Assembly (NCBI GenBank): GCA_963931865.1
Contig: OZ007509.1
Coordinates: forward strand, 3,363,554 to 3,427,553
Length of the DNA stretch: 64,000 nt
Direction of reading: 5' to 3'
DNA from: Axinella damicornis
Taxonomy: Eukaryota > Porifera > Demospongiae > Axinellida > Axinellidae
In this document: piece after piece, positions 1-10,441 of the stretch
Layout: every line of letters starts with the position of its first letter
Position numbering within the stretch: the stretch's first letter is position 1
Translations under genes and position numbers: made by a program
The notes under the pieces: generated by a model
Told to the model about the DNA's origin: nothing
What the model saw: the letters and a program-made list of their open reading frames with translations, nothing else
The model's database searches: none

Positions 1-35
1 ATATTCACATGCACTTGCCATTATTTGCCCCAGCA

Positions 36-76
36 TTTGTTGCTTGCAGTACTAATTAGTACTGCAAGCGACAAAC
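36..76. repeat. Palindrome around a TACTAATTAGTA core
   Basis: A near-perfect palindrome with arms TTGCTTGCAGTA and TACTGCAAGCGACAA. The same core occurs inside the fold-back element at 18902-19027, so this is probably a fragment or relative of that element. It lies in the presumed upstream intron of the caveolin-like gene. Confidence 0.6.
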
Positions 77-132
77 TTACGCTAAATTTTAAAAATTTGG
101 AAGTACATGCCTGGTTGCACTATAGTGGCCAG

Positions 133-1703
133 GGACCTCCACCTCCTCCACGCCTTGGTCATCCACAAGTTGGTTATCCACCTGGCCAGATTTCGCGTGG
201 TGAAGTAAGTTTGAGTGCTGTAGCCACAACAGTATACACTGCTTTGAAGTTGGTACGTGCATATAACAGATAATTCTGAATCACATCAATTCAGGTTAGG
301 CCATAGGCACGCGGCTGTTCATGCATGCACAATGCAGGTTGAGCTTGTTTAATTAAACACTATAGTGAACGCTTGATATAATAAATCAGCTTTTGTTCCA
401 TTATCAAACTAATATACTGCAACTATATTATATCTCATTAAATTTTGTCTTGCAACATGTATAATCAATTATAATTTGCACTTCACAGTCAGGGTACATG
501 CGTCTATTTCAGCTCAGGGTCAACGTTGATGGGGGTCTATTGCTATTGGATTATTCCTGCATGCTCAGGGCAATTACAAATCAAATGCTACTATTATGTG
601 ATCCCAAAAGGTGGTTGCTACAGCCTGAGAACAAGGGCCGGAACTATAGCACATCATGTAATTTTGGATCGTTCTTCTCCCAGGTACCACCAGCAGTAGC
701 ACCGCACAGGTCTGAGCAGATACAACCACAACCTCCACCCCGAAAACCCTTCCTTCCATCACCCACAGGGAGTCATCCTTACCCCGGCCATCTCCCAAAT
801 GAGGTAGCCATCGAGGTGTCTCCACATCTACCAGAACCCATCCAGCCAGCCGTGAGAGTTGATGAGGACCAGGATGATGACTTGCTTTCAACTGTGTCAT
901 CGGCTCCCACTGTGGAGCACTTCAACATCAGTGTAAGCTGTTGCGAAGGTGTGTAGAAACTAGTGTCAAACTACCATCAGTAATCACTGTCAGATCTTGA
1001 TTTTTGGTGTATTACACATACATGCGCACATTCTACACATGCACGTGTGCGCACACACACTCACGTCACACACACACACACACATACACACACACACACA
1101 CACACCAACACAATGCAAATGTCATACATGAACACATGCTACGCATGCACACGTGCGCGCACACTCACTCACGTCACACACACACACTCACTCACGTCAC
1201 ACACACACACACACACACACACACCAACACAATCATACATACACATAATCACACAGTTTGAATACGACAAATGTTTCCGTGAGCACAAGGGTGCAAAAAC
1301 TTTCAACTCATATGCTCAAATCCTGAGAATCACCCACCTATTCACCCTCCGATGGTCGTACAACATCCTCCTGATGGCGGTAGGCATCCTACTAACAATC
1401 CTGTGGGGGCTGCTGAACGCCATAACAGCGTTCCTCCAGACATGGTTCCTTTCTCCCTTCCTGAGGGTCAGCTTGGTGATCGTGAAGGGCACCCTGCCCG
1501 TGGTACTTGAGCCGATCGGGATGCTCATGAAGACTTGTGTAGATGCAATGGGAGGATGTCCCTTCAGCGGCGGTGGACTTGGGATGGGAGGCAGGGGGCT
1601 CAGAGGCAGGGGACTGGGAGGTGGTGGACTTGGACTGGGAGGAGGTGGACTTGGGCTAGGAGGTGGACTGGGAGGAGGTGGAATGTTCTCTCAGAATGCA
1701 TAG
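133..1703 (+). CDS. Caveolin-like membrane protein, 3' part, three exons
   Basis: Proposed exons are 133-204 (start uncertain; it may continue left of the window), 684-932 and 1257-1703, all joined in phase 0, giving about 255 residues. Exon 1 and the start of exon 2 are Pro/Gly-rich and end in an acidic stretch (VDEDQDDDLLS). Across the 932/1257 junction the protein reads VEHFNIS then FEYDKCFREHKGAKTF, which lines up with the caveolin signature that begins FEDVIAEP. It is followed by a basic/aromatic segment (FTLRWSY), a long hydrophobic hairpin-like stretch with LWG, then LEPIGML, as in the caveolin C-terminal part (DPLFEAVGKI). Caveolins are membrane-inserted scaffold proteins of caveolae. 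The last 45 or so residues are unusual: a Gly-Leu-Gly repeat ending MFSQNA. The alternative is another hairpin membrane protein. The order of features favours caveolin. Confidence 0.68.
1045..1228. repeat. (CA)n microsatellite in the caveolin-like intron
   Basis: Two CA-rich blocks separated by an imperfect repeat of a segment containing TGCACACGTGCGCACAC. The second block ends about 28 bp before the 3' splice site at 1255-1256. The reading frames through it (Cys-Val or Thr-His runs) are repeat artefacts. Confidence 0.9.
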
Positions 1704-1828
1704 AGCATGATACATGAATTTCCTATAACACATATAGTACATGCAGGCACTCAATATTAGCCATGCTGCAGTTGCATAATATGACTGTCCTGAGTATGTA
1801 CCTAGCCAGTTATCACCGTGTTATAATC

Positions 1829-1905
1829 TAGCCTCGTTCCCAGGCCTGTGCTGTTTTCGGTTGCACGAAGAAGCAATCGAAAATGGTGTGGGCCTGGGAA
1901 CGAGC
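1829..1905. repeat. Short fold-back element (TAGCCTCGTTCCCAGGC family)
   Basis: The left end TAGCCTCGTTCCCAGGCC is matched by the inverted right end GGCCTGGGAACGAG. The arms continue (CTGTGCTGTTTTCGGTTGC against GCAATCGAAAATGGTGTG). This is a roughly 77-bp non-coding element of the family found many times in this window. Confidence 0.8.
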
Positions 1906-2690
1906 ATTATCAGAGTAGTACAAGCAATATAATTCACATTGGAGTGTTTTCCTGGCGAAGATGGAGGAAGCTAAAGCCATTCTAGAAGGCATTTCTGCAG
2001 TGCCTTGGAAGTGCAAAATAGAGAAAAGAGGGAGCCATGCAGTGTGGTGTTGGCTTGGATCCATGACCACAATCGCTATGCTGATGCCAGCCCCCCTGAA
2101 TTTGAACCACGTTTTGGCGGGAAGTCAAGGTGGCACGTTCATGCATCTGCAGACCAGGGTCTGAGTGTTGCCTCCCCAATAATCAAGCAGGATTCCCCAA
2201 ATGTCGCTATGCCACCACCACCTTATTACGACCACTATAGAAACTGCTGAGCATCATAATCATTTCAGTTTCCCTATAATTTGGTAATGTGTTATGCATG
2301 AGACTTAGTCATGTAATACTTAGACTCCCCCCAGTCTCCTGGATACAGCTCTACATACTTGCGGAGGAAATGCTGACCTCACCCTCTCCAAACCTCAAAA
2401 ATCTCCAATCTCCTGCTTGAACTCTGGTACTGATAGAAGCTTAGCTACGGGATATTTGTCAGTGCGTAGCCTCGGTCTCGCAGCGCTATATACTGGGAAC
2501 GAGGCTAGACGGTGCATACGTGACCTTTGAACCTCGGGGGCGCGCGCAACCGGAAGCTGGGTTTAAATACTGAATTCGTAGCAAGTTTTGGCGGGATGTC
2601 GGGATGGCACACTCGCTAAGCACATGCTTTGCAGCCTGGGGTCTGAGTGTTTGCCTCCCCAATAACCGAGTACGAGTCTGGGCCACTCCG
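1906..2690. other. Repeat-rich spacer without a supported gene
   Basis: Two segments near 2095-2185 and 2580-2672 resemble each other: each has TTTTGGCGGGA, then GGTCTGAGTGT, then GCCTCCCCAATAA. They are therefore diverged copies of one repeat. A decayed TAGCCTCG-type fold-back lies at about 2465-2509. An open frame at 2005-2250 ends in a proline-tyrosine-rich tail but overlaps the repeat and has no clear homolog. Confidence 0.5.
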
Positions 2691-2902
2691 TAAGGTAACG
2701 GAGGGGGTTTCCGGACAGTCTTTTAATTCCGGACACGGCATTCATACCCCTCACATTCGCTCCATTAGCAATTCTTCCGAATTATGGTAAGTGCGCATGC
2801 ATACCCTACCTTCGAACTTTCCAACGCTGTGCTCCTAGAGAGCGAAAGCTGGGGCAGTGTCCGGAAATTCCCTACTGTCCGGAAACCCCCTCCGTTACCT
2901 TA
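2691..2902. mobile_element. Non-autonomous terminal-inverted-repeat element
   Basis: It begins TAAGGTAACGGAGGGGGTTT (TIR continues CCGGACAGT) and ends with the exact inverse ACTGTCCGGAAACCCCCTCC then GTTACCTTA. The TIRs are 29 bp, the element is 212 bp and there is no coding capacity. No clear target duplication is visible. Confidence 0.85.
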
Positions 2903-2940
2903 CACACCGGTTCTCGACTTCCCCGACTAGCAGCCGGAGT

Positions 2941-3075
2941 ACGCCGGTTCCCATCTGACCACCGAAGCTAAAGGTGTCTGGTTGAAAGCACTGTGATTCC
3001 AGTCACGCCTATCCAACGCTCCTGAGGCTGCACACTTCGGTGTCTGACCTGTCACGGAGGGATGGGTGTGTTGCT
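2941..3075 (+). repeat. 5S-rRNA-like sequence, possible SINE head
   Basis: GCCGGTTCCCATCTGACCAC followed by CGAAGCTAA resembles the internal 5S rRNA promoter region (CCGGATCCCATCAGAACTCC, CGAAGTTAA in plant 5S). A GATGGGTG motif typical of the 5S 3' half follows, but about 100 nt downstream instead of about 45. A T-rich tract comes next. This is not a functional 5S gene. A 5S-derived SINE or chance similarity are the two options. Confidence 0.3.
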
Positions 3076-3082
3076 AGGTTGT

Positions 3083-3275
3083 TTTTTCCCTTTTTTTATT
3101 CCTTTCCTTTTTTTTTCCTTTCTTCTTTTTCTTTTTTCATTCCTTTTTTCCCCTTTTGTTTTAATTTGTTTATGTTTTTTTTCTTTTCTCTCCAAGCTTT
3201 CTTTTTTTTCCTTCTGTCTTCATGGAGGCAGGCTGTTTCTTTTTCTTCCACATTTTTTCTTCTCCAGGTCTTCAA
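3083..3275. repeat. T-rich polypyrimidine tract
   Basis: About 190 bp of almost pure T/C on the + strand with runs of up to nine T. The Phe-rich open frames here are artefacts of composition. Confidence 0.85.
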
Positions 3276-4219
3276 TGAGGGAGGCTACTAGTATCAATCT
3301 TTTTCTAGCTTTTTCCTGCTCTGATAAAGCTGGTACTGGTAGCATGTAAATACCTACCTACCTATGTGATCATGGTTCTGATACACCATGCAGTAAAGCG
3401 TTTTTTGTTAGACCACCCCTATTATGGCTTTCTCCAGCTAGAGTTGCTGGGAACAATTGGCTCTTCAACCAGCTTGGATAATAATATTGTTTTGCTCATT
3501 GTTCCCTTGTTTTTCCGGCTTTGTGTAGCTAGTGTACTAGTATACAATCATAATTATTGTACTTGCCACTTCCATTAAAAGTATGTGCTCATAGCTAGAA
3601 CATGTTAATCTGTATTAGCTAAGCCTTGGCCAGTTTTCAGATCGCCCCCTCCACTCTAACGGGGCGACCCCCCTTGGCAGATGATGGAGGCTAGCTAGCT
3701 ATAGAGTGAACCTCATGTTCTGAGCGAGAGGCTGAGTGTGTGCTTTTGTGCATGTCCTAGCTACATTGTATACAATTGGGGTGTTTTCAAAAGGTTTTAA
3801 GTGGGATTTTGAGGGAACCATGCAAGCGGCCCTATATATAGCAGCTGCCATAATTATACTGAGTCTGGCTTCTCATTGCCTGCATGGTCTACATCACCAT
3901 GGGGCATTAAGCTGCAATATAACTTGAACCCCCCCCCCCCCCCCCCCCCGCCCCCATTCCAGGAAAACATCAACCGAGTTTCGGGAAGCCAAGGCATGCT
4001 ACTATAGTATACATGTATTTGCCTACATGCATGACATGTAATTCAGGCCTGAAATTGACATCTTACAATTATTATACAACATGACCGTATGGCTGACATG
4101 ATTGGCCTGTTGCCAATCCAAGTAGAAAACCCAAGATGGTAGGGTAAAAAAAAAAATGTATGAAGTGGTGAAAAAGAACAGGTAACTACCAACACCACAC
4201 TTAGGTAGGTTGATTTGTT
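3276..4219. other. Spacer downstream of NLR1, no gene seen
   Basis: No supported coding region. It contains a run of more than 20 C near 3927-3950 and the likely 3' untranslated region and polyadenylation region of NLR1 (transcribed leftwards). Confidence 0.5.
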
Positions 4220-6936
4220 TTAATGTTTCCAATGTACTCTTGTCAAACACGAGAGCAGTTCATGTGGCAAGCAGGTCTTGACTTTCCGATATTGGAGTGG
4301 AAGTGCCAAAGTTGTCAGGGTACAGTTCTGCTGCAAAGCTTGAATTAGTTCGATGCAACCTGCGATTTCCAGCTGTTCCATAAGGTAGAGCTTCTTTAGA
4401 GACTTGTTATTTGCTATCATCCTACCGAGACTCTTTGCTGTATTGGCATTTATACCGTGGCAACTTGAAGTAAAAAGGTGCTGAAGAGATGTGCTGTTGA
4501 CAACAGTTTCGGTGATACTTGTAACTGTATCTTCAGAAACTTTGCAATCAAAGAGCTTCAGAGTTGTTATATTTGTATTTTGTGCAAGATACTGCAAGAA
4601 ATGGCCAGCATTTGAAAGGTCAACATCACATATCAGGAGAGTGTGTAGCGACGTTGGGGCAAACACTGAGGTCAACATGAGCTCTAAGTATTCTGGTGAC
4701 ACAATTTCATCACCTACGGAAAGAACATTTAAAGAAGTTTTCTGGACAAGCAGTTCTCGCAGACAAAGGATGTCATCCATGCCTAAGTTACAGCTATGGA
4801 GAAAAAGGGTAAACAGGTTTTGACAATGCTGAAGAGCTCGGAGAAGGTTTATAGCCCCACCATTCCCAAGAGGGTTGTCATTCACAAACAGCTGGGCAAG
4901 GTTTGGTAGGTTTTGTACAAAGGTGGCAAGAAGGTTGCAAGCTGACCTATCCAAGTTGCACTGAGACAAGCACAGTTTATGAAGGTTTGCGAGCATACCT
5001 AGGGGGATTTCAGTGACATGCTTCATACCTGCCATAGCTATGTTCTCCATAGTATTCACAAAGCCACCCAAATGGAGTTCCTCAATTTGCGACTCGGGGT
5101 TTGGGTTCGAATGTAAGCTGAGAACAAGCATTTGCAAGCTTTCTGAAGAAATCTTGCAATCTCTCAAATCTAGAGCCCATGAGGTATGACTGTGGACGAT
5201 GCAGTACCCCAGAGCATACAGGTCAAATGGTGTAACAGTATCTGGCTGGTAGCCAGTTTTGTTCGTCTGGCACACAAAATCACATGCTTGAGGATCCTGG
5301 GCCTCAAACAAGCACCAGGTTATGAAGGTGTTGACCCAACAGCTGATATCATCCATGCCCGACTTCTCCACAGTCAAATGTGAGGTACTATAGCTGCTGA
5401 GAATATCCCAACCTACATCCGTAAGCTTTGTCATCCCTGCCAGAAATCGCCACACTATCTCGAAATGTGGTGTGGAAGAATGCTTGCGGTACAATTGCTG
5501 CTGTTCATTCTTGGTCAGTTGAGAGATATGATATGCAGCAAGGTATTCCTGCAGAGTGAGGTGTAGGAAGTGGAAAGAAACCTCAGCACCTTCATCAATA
5601 TAGAGGCTGGTGGCTTTGTTCATAAACCCAAGGTGCTGAAAGCTGGAGATGAGATTAGAGAAGGTAAGCTGATGTTTGCAGATACCTTCGAAAGCAACTG
5701 TAGCCACCTTCTGGAGCTGAGAAGTAATCTCACAAGGAAGGTCCACTAAGCTACTAGGGATACATGAAAGCTTGCTATTTGCCGTGAGGTGTCGTCGAAG
5801 CAGGCTGAAGCTAAGGGTTGCATACAATTGTGTTAGAGTTTGGGGTATTGGCTTATCGATACTCTGCCTCTCCTGATAGACAATTGCAACTATCACCGCA
5901 TTTAATGGAACATACATCATCCCATAGATTAGGGGGTTGCTCATGATGTACTGTGTGAAGCGATTGAGCTCATCGGTGCCTTTGCCAAATACACTTTCAG
6001 CATAATCCATTACATTCTCATGCGTGAAACCAAGAATCTCAACATGCTTGCTGATCTGAGGTTTGTAGCACCGGAGGAACTCAGCAGAGGCCGATGGGCG
6101 GCTAGTGACAACAATGGTAGCATTAGGAAGATAGACACCTTGAATGAGGTCTGAGAAGATGGAGTGAGCACGCCTCTGCTCGTCAGGAAGCTCATCAAAG
6201 CCATCCAAGATAAAGAGGGATTCAGCTCCATTTTTTCCATCTATCCATTCCACAACTGCCTTTCGGAGTTTGCTATCTCGGTGATAAATGAGATCACTCA
6301 GTGAAGATGCATTCTGTACTCGTTGGTCTCGTAAGTGAATGAGGATCACCAGACTGTACTTGTTCAGGGTCTCAAATTTGCCCCACCCATGACACAGCTC
6401 CCAAGCAAACGTACTCTTCCCTACTCCTGGACTCCCTTCAACCAGAATACATTTCAGATTCATGCTGCCATCTGGCTTCAGAAAATCATTCATGGTTATG
6501 CTCTTCTTGATCTTCAAGATCTCATCAATACTGCCACGAAGCCTAGCAGTAGTAAATTTGTACGCTTCTTCTCGGCTGGCGGGCTCTCTTCCTACAACAA
6601 CGAGATTGACATACTTCTTGCTTGGAGTTGGAGGCCACTTCTGGTCAACAGGTAGTTGGCGTGAATGGTAGAAATCTTTGAGGTAAGTGGCATACAGCCT
6701 CACTGAAGAGTCTGACTTGACGATGAATGGTGGTGGGGATTGCAGCTGAGGTGTACCTCTAGTTGCTTGGTTCGCATGCTGAGGCGTACCTCTTATTGCT
6801 TGGTGCTTCGACTTAGTCATTGATTGTGATTCCTGTTATCAGAAACAAGATACGAGAAGAAAAAAGATAACAAGTGCCCTGAACATGCTGAAAACAATGG
6901 TATTACTAATAATGTAAACAGATGGAGCAAAGACAT

Positions 6937-6967
<31 letters not shown>

Positions 6968-9900
6968 ATTCTTTGCCATTCATAGGCATTACTCTTCGCC
7001 TACTTCACAGCCTTCCAACACACTTGAGTACCGTTTGGTATATACCTGTACTTTGGTGTACATGGGCACATCAGAGTCAGAACTGCTGTCTGATGAAGAC
7101 TCCTCTCTGTCATGAGACTTGAGCCACTTCCCTGAATAGGAGGAGACAGACTCAATCTTGCAAATAGTGTGCAACAAATCTTTTGAAGTGCTAACCAGCA
7201 TGTGAAAGACATGAGCAACATAATTATGGTGACTTGCTATCTTAAGGTTACGGGATACTCGTGCATGCGCCGTGCGAAATGTAGCCAAAAATCTCTAGTA
7301 CGAAGAACTTGATTCTGGCAGTGGAGGTGCGCTGTCACAAGGTGCAGGGCATGATGGAAGCTTTTACGGATACACTGTATAGCCGTGCAAAAACAAGCAG
7401 TTCAGTTCACCAAAAAGCCATATTTACCGCTTTTCTCGAGCAAGACAGCAGATAAATTTATGCTATCAAAAAAGCTTCTGTCATGCCCTGAACCTTGTGA
7501 CAGTGCACCTCCATAGCCACAATCAAGTTGCTCACGCTCTTTGTACTAGAGATTTTTGGCTAGAGAAATTAAGTATACATTTCCGATACATTTCGCACGG
7601 CGCTCGCACGAGTATCCCGTAACCTTAAGGATTCAAAATAGGCATGCATGGTAGACATGCTGACCATGCATGGATAGACATTATACTGTTCTACCTTGCT
7701 GTTCAAGTAACTGTCATTTGCTACTGTGACAACCATGGTGACAATGCCGTATTAGTGTACTGGCATGTGTGACATTTGACTTTCTGAACCAAGGAGCGAT
7801 CAAGCTTCGTTTGAAAGTAAACATGCCTAAAAGATCTTTGTTTGCTGTATGTCTGTACATAATTCATGCTAGCCCCGTTCCCAGGCTGTCTGCCAGTCGC
7901 GCGCGCATCACATACGTGACCTTTAAGGTGGACACGGTTTCATGTAAAATGGCTCCGTGCCAGAAGTTCACGGGCTAACGGCAGGTTTCCTAGCGAGTTA
8001 TTGTTGGCTTTTACGCTACCGTGGTGGACCACTGGAGGCGTCAGTTATGGAACTCCTTGTTGTACGGTAGTAGTAGCCTAGGTAACTACAGCTTACCTCT
8101 ACAGTAGCTTACCAAGCGCTTGGTAAGACTTACGCCTGAGTAGTCAAACGTTAGTGCATGCTGTATTGCCGTTAGCGCTGAGTTGGCATCAAGTTGCTGT
8201 CTTCGTGGTATCAATATAAACTCGAAAGCATACTTGTAGTCGAGCAGCTTCATAACCGTGTCCACTTTGCTTGTAAATGACGTAGGAGTGGTACCAGGCC
8301 TTCTGCCAGCTATCTGACAAGGGTTCAAAGGTCACGTATGCGATGCGCGCGTGACTGGCAGACGGCCTGGGAACAAGGCTAAATTCATGCTATGTCCTAC
8401 TCAGAGATAGCAGATACTTAATTCCCTTCTGAAGCTTTTGATTGCTTGCATGGTTACAGGCGTTCGACAAAACGTTGCCACACCTCTTTAGTATCTCAGA
8501 AAAATTGTTATACCGTATGGCCGGAAAATTTGGCGGGAATTAAATTTGGCGGATTGGCTCTAAAAGGCTGTGAATTGCATTTGGCGGATTAAAATTTGGC
8601 GGATTTGGAAATTTGCAGAGCGAGAATGACGTCATACTAACCGCACGGCCGCGTGGCCGCGGAGCGCTCAGTGGTTTACGTTGTGTCAGTAGGCTGCGAT
8701 AGAGTCCGAGTTTGCGGTGGAGAGCTGTGTTCAAGGTACCATGTCTACGAAAAACCTCTGGGATTCGAGTGTAGGAGAGGAAATGCCGTGCGAGTGGTAC
8801 GCAGTAGCAGTGATGCGAAGGAGCGCCATCGTCGGCCATGGGCCAGGAAGATATCGGCTGTTTGCTCGCTATTTCTGGCCGACCAGCTGCCTGCTCGCTA
8901 TTTCTGGCAGATCAGAGACAGAGGTACTATAGTATTATGAGTGCTTGCGCGAGAGCTAGCGCTTCGCTATGAGACCCCGCCCACATTATGCTATGGCAAA
9001 ATATTGGCGGAATTTAATTTGGCGGTGTGTTCCTAATCCGCCAAATTAAATTCCCCGCCAAATTTTTCGGCCATACGGTAGTTAGTTTACGGAAGCCGAG
9101 AGCGGCCATCATATTTCACGATCACGTTCCTGATTCTTGAATTGTTATATATAAGTATTACGGCCGATTGTATACTACTCAGTAACAATTCATGTTCCTG
9201 AATCACGTTCCCGAATCATGTTCCCGAATCACGTTCTCGAATTACATTCGCATTCAATATTCACGTTCGCATTCACATTCGCATTCACGTTCGCATGCAT
9301 TACGAGTTCAGATGGATCCAACTCCTTTCTTGGCTGCTCTGATCACAGCGGGTGAGTTTTCCAGGAAATCCACAAAAGATGAACGTGGCAAGAGGCTGGA
9401 CTGTGAGACTATAATCATAGATCGTACTCGAAATTTACCAGCACGTCACGGCACGTGGCTAGTACAAAGCATGCATGCAGCATGCATGTAGACCGAGTGT
9501 ATTCCCTAGTCTCGTTCCCAGACCCCAACATGCTGAACAGGAGTTTGAAGAACAGGTTTTTGAAACAGGAACGTAAATCAGGAACGTGAATCAGGAATGT
9601 GAACGTGTAACACGATGGCTGTAGTTGCTTCAATGAGTTCATCTTTAATCCCTTCCATGATCATGATCCACTTTGATCCCGGTTGCAAAGATCTTTAGGC
9701 ACGTTTTGCTTTTGCTTTTGGTGTGACTGTGTGGCCAAGTGGTTAAAGCACTTAACTGTGGCGTGGGAGGCCACAGGTTCGAGTCCCACCAGTTGCACCT
9801 AGGAAGGGTTTTTCTCCAGGTTTTCTGGTTTCCCTTCCCAGGAGAGGCTTCAAATAAGCTTCCTGCCAATCCTGCCCATCTGGGGAAATTTTCGTGAAGT

Positions 9901-10290
9901 AAAAAAAACGCTTCTAAAGGCAACACGTAAGTGACTACCCCTTGTGGTATCACTATACTCACTGTACGATGCCATCAATGCTTCCCCCACTGGTTTCGTC
10001 GATTGTATGGAGCAGAGGACCCGTGTTAACTTCCTGAACGCAAATCGGTCGGTCCTGATCCGACCTTCCACAGCGTTGAGCAACTTCATAGTTCTGGTGT
10101 AGGAAGAAACACCAGTAGTGGTCGTGATGTCCTCCCTGGTTGTCCTGTCTATAAATCCCTTTGCATAGAGCTTGCTGGCAAGTCTGTCCGGATCGGTAAT
10201 GGAGTCAGCAAGCTCGGCGAAGTGCTTTTGAAAAGCCTTCGCCTTCGGCTTGAGCGCGGGGCTCTTCTGATCATAATCACTTTGAGACAT
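4220..10290 (-). CDS. NLR1: NACHT-LRR receptor with N-terminal death-fold-like domain
   Basis: Three exons on the minus strand: 10290-9963, 7131-7046 (86 bp) and 6832-4220, with phases 1 then 0, giving about 1008 residues. Residues 15-109 form a helical death-fold/CARD-like domain. The 86-bp exon encodes an acidic serine linker (EESSSDSSSDSD). Exon 3 carries the sponge-type pre-NACHT motif (YLKDFY, KWPPTPSKKY), Walker A GSPGVGKST (~271-279), Walker B LFILDGFDELP (~344-354) and the TSRPSAS sensor (~381-387). After that come a winged-helix/NACHT-associated region (FLHLTLQEYLAAYH) and about 10 leucine-rich repeats to the end (700-1008). Such proteins are cytosolic sensors in animal innate immunity; the ligand is unknown. 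The 5' end is set by ATG at 10290. NLR2 is divergent and only 151 bp away. Intron 1 (2.8 kb) is filled with three fold-back elements. All catalytic motifs look intact. Confidence 0.88.
6941..6964. repeat. Poly-C run
   Basis: About 26 consecutive C on the + strand in NLR1 intron 2, which is poly-G in the transcript. It lies about 110 bp upstream of the exon 3 acceptor. Confidence 0.9.
7242..7628. mobile_element. TTAA-flanked fold-back element in NLR1 intron 1
   Basis: It starts TTAAGGTTACGGGATACTCG and ends CGAGTATCCCGTAACCTTAA. The inverted arms continue for about 40 bp (GCGCCGTGCGAAATGT against ACATTTCGCACGGCGC) and again inside (GGAGGTGCGCTGTCACAAGG against CCTTGTGACAGTGCACCTCC). TTAA on both sides fits the target site of piggyBac-type transposons, so this is probably a piggyBac-like MITE of 387 bp. 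It sits 111 bp upstream of the 86-bp NLR1 exon. Confidence 0.8.
7871..8381. mobile_element. 511-bp fold-back element with 10-bp target duplication
   Basis: Ends are AGCCCCGTTCCCAGGCTGTC and GACGGCCTGGGAACAAGGCT. The inverted arms extend for about 60 bp through TGACTGGCAG and CACGTATG segments and on to a GTGTCCAC pair. It is flanked by direct repeats AATTCATGCT at 7861-7870 and 8382-8391. It shares its termini with the short TAGCCTCG family and may be the longer parent form. No transposase is visible. Confidence 0.85.
8511..9080. mobile_element. 570-bp TIR element (TACCGTATGGCCG ends)
   Basis: The left end TACCGTATGGCCGGAAAATT plus TGGCGGG is matched by CCCGCCAAATTTTTCGGCCA plus TACGGTA on the right, with further inverted TGGCGGA/AATTAAATT modules. 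The open frame at 8653-8940 inside it has no transposase features. Its target site appears to be TA-rich. Confidence 0.8.
9192..9310. repeat. Short-period repeat (CATTCGCATTCACGTTC type)
   Basis: Degenerate tandem array of 9-12-bp units of the type TTCCCGAATCACG and ATTCGCATTCACG, just right of the 570-bp element. Inverse-complement copies (AGGAACGTGAATC) lie at about 9570-9605, so the pair may form another large fold-back. Confidence 0.6.
9723..9800 (+). repeat. tRNA-like SINE head
   Basis: Contains a box A (TGGCCAAGTGG) and a box B (GGTTCGAGTCC) at tRNA spacing over about 74 nt. The T stem does not pair and the acceptor is out of register, so this is not a working tRNA gene. It shares flanks (GTGACT, TGCACC) with the minus-strand copy near 46776-46850. 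The two therefore look like one tRNA-derived SINE family. Confidence 0.5.
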
Positions 10291-10441
10291 ACTCGAAGAG
10301 AAGCAACAGGTCACTGGTGCACGGTGAAGTCCGGCCTGAGAGAGAAAGTCCGACCTGGAATTGGAATGGTCCCCGGTATACTTATATTTATGGAGCGCCG
10401 GAGCATGTTTGTGAGCCTGGGCGTGGCATCACACATCGACA
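10291..10441. promoter_or_regulatory. 151-bp bidirectional promoter between NLR1 and NLR2
   Basis: This is all the DNA between the divergent start codons at 10290 (-) and 10442 (+). It must hold both 5' leaders and a shared core promoter unless further 5' exons exist. A TATA-like stretch (TATACTTATATTTAT, 10377-10391) lies about 60 bp before the NLR2 ATG. The promoter role is inferred from geometry only. Confidence 0.6.

Noticed and set aside
2005..2250. Exon ending in PPPPYYDHYRNC
   Set aside because: Overlaps a sequence repeated at about 2580-2672 and lacks a partner exon.
8653..8940. 95-codon frame as a transposase remnant
   Set aside because: Lies inside a TIR element but shows no catalytic motif and no similarity I recognise.
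9723..9800. Functional tRNA gene
   Set aside because: Boxes A and B are good but the T stem has three mismatches and the acceptor stem is out of register.
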